The translations under genes were made by a program, and so were the position numbers. The notes beneath the pieces are model-generated. The model made no database searches and was not told the origin of the DNA. It was given only the letters and a program-made list of their open reading frames with translations. Below, in pieces: positions 4,696-5,399 of a DNA stretch of 5,399 nucleotides. The DNA is from Actinomycetales bacterium. Its GTDB lineage: Bacteria > Actinomycetota > Actinomycetes > Actinomycetales > Cellulomonadaceae. Every line of letters begins with the position of its first letter. Positions within the stretch are counted from its first letter, which is position 1. The stretch covers positions 1 through 5,399 of the forward strand of contig JAAZAC010000081.1 of NCBI GenBank assembly GCA_012514545.1, read 5' to 3'.

Positions 4696-5399
4696 ATGGC
4701 CCACCTGCCGCTGCGGTCGCTCGCCGACCTGAGGGCGCTCGGGCGGGACGACCTCGACCGGCTGGCCGCCGAGATCCGCGCGTTCCTCGTCCAGTCGGTG
4801 TCGCGCACCGGCGGGCACCTCGGCCCGAACCTCGGCGTCGTCGAGCTGACCATCGCCGTGCACCGGGTGTTCCGGTCCCCGCGCGACACGATCGTGTTCG
4901 ACACGGGCCACCAGGCCTACGTGCACAAGATCCTCACCGGCCGCACCGACTTCTCCGGGCTGCGCCGGCGCGGCGGCCTCTCCGGCTACCCCAACCGCGC
5001 GGAGTCCGAGCACGACGTCGTCGAGAACTCGCACGCCTCGACGGCGCTGTCGTGGGCGGACGGCATCGCGAAGGCGTATGCGCTGCGCGGCGCGGTGGAC
5101 CGGCACGTGGTCGCCGTCGTCGGCGACGGGGCGCTCACGGGCGGCATGGCCTGGGAGGCCCTCAACAACATCGCGGCCGGGCACGACCGGCGGCTCGTCA
5201 TCGTCGTCAACGACAACGGCCGCTCGTACGACCCGACCTTCGGGGGCTTCGCCGAGCACCTGGACCGCCTGCGCACCGCGCGCTCCTACGAGGACGTGCT
5301 GGCGTGGGGCAAGCGCGCGCTGCGCCGCTCCGGCCCGCCGGGGCGCCTCGTCTACGGCGCGCTGCACGGGCTGAAGAAGGGCATCAAGGACGTCGTCGC
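4696..5399 (+). CDS. dxs: 1-deoxy-D-xylulose-5-phosphate synthase, N-terminal part (cut by window end)
   Basis: Dxs condenses pyruvate and glyceraldehyde 3-phosphate into DXP with thiamine diphosphate and Mg2+, the first step of the MEP isoprenoid pathway (also the precursor for thiamine and pyridoxal in many bacteria). The first 234 residues are present, about a third of a typical ~640-residue enzyme; no stop is reached. Visible motifs are GGHLGPNLGVVELT (39-52), FDTGHQAYVHKILTGR (68-83), ESEHDVVENSHAST (103-116), GDGALTGGMAWEALNN (143-158) and VNDNGRSY (171-178). By alignment with the E. coli enzyme, D144 and N174 would bind Mg2+. ENSHAST and NDNGRSY mark the actinobacterial form. The start at 4696 matches the family N-terminus in length. 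It has no ribosome-binding site but does have a -10 box at leaderless spacing. Whether the pyrimidine-binding and C-terminal domains are intact cannot be seen. Confidence 0.95.
   Translation, partial: MAHLPLRSLADLRALGRDDLDRLAAEIRAFLVQSVSRTGGHLGPNLGVVELTIAVHRVFRSPRDTIVFDTGHQAYVHKILTGRTDFSGLRRRGGLSGYPNRAESEHDVVENSHASTALSWADGIAKAYALRGAVDRHVVAVVGDGALTGGMAWEALNNIAAGHDRRLVIVVNDNGRSYDPTFGGFAEHLDRLRTARSYEDVLAWGKRALRRSGPPGRLVYGALHGLKKGIKDVV

Noticed and set aside
4868..5270. Possible altered active site in Dxs (NDNG instead of the E. coli NDNE)
   Set aside because: As I recall, actinobacterial Dxs proteins such as the mycobacterial one carry NDNGRSY, so this is normal for the group.
3313..5367. A 684-codon minus-strand open frame opposite the glycosyltransferase and dxs
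   Set aside because: It mirrors two well-supported genes, is low in complexity, and runs through the divergent promoter region.

Overview
This is a very GC-rich window. Nearly every codon in its genes ends in G or C, and the genes use GTG as well as ATG starts. The truncated gene at the right end encodes the actinobacterial form of DXP synthase (ENSHAST and NDNGRSY motifs). Together these point to a high-GC actinobacterium. A cellulomonad-type member of the Micrococcales is my guess, from general impression only.

Layout. Positions 1-48 hold three copies of a 16-bp tandem repeat that runs into the 3' end of the first gene. Positions 43-3274 hold a three-gene, tightly packed minus-strand operon, read right to left: a glycogen-debranching-type glycosidase (1103-3274), a small MerR/HspR-like regulator (723-1073) and a Nudix hydrolase of the CoA-pyrophosphatase type (43-726). 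The last two overlap by 4 nt (GTGA). The Nudix ribosome-binding site lies inside a perfect 11-bp hairpin. A 95-bp intergenic region, relatively AT-rich, separates this operon from a divergent plus-strand GT4 glycosyltransferase (3370-4602). After a 93-nt gap comes the 5' part of dxs (from 4696, cut by the window end), which looks as if it is transcribed without a leader.

How the genes may work together. The divergent glycosidase and glycosyltransferase share one control region, so they plausibly make and remodel, or degrade, the same glucan or glycoside. Neither substrate can be read from sequence. The MerR-type protein is the obvious candidate local regulator. The Nudix enzyme probably does housekeeping nucleotide or CoA clean-up. 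dxs belongs to the MEP isoprenoid pathway and seems to be an independent transcription unit.

I found no mobile elements, CRISPR arrays, tRNA or rRNA genes. The clearest non-routine signals are the hairpin that hides the Nudix start, the leaderless-type dxs start, the atypical N-terminal extension of the glycosyltransferase and the divergent GH/GT pair itself.
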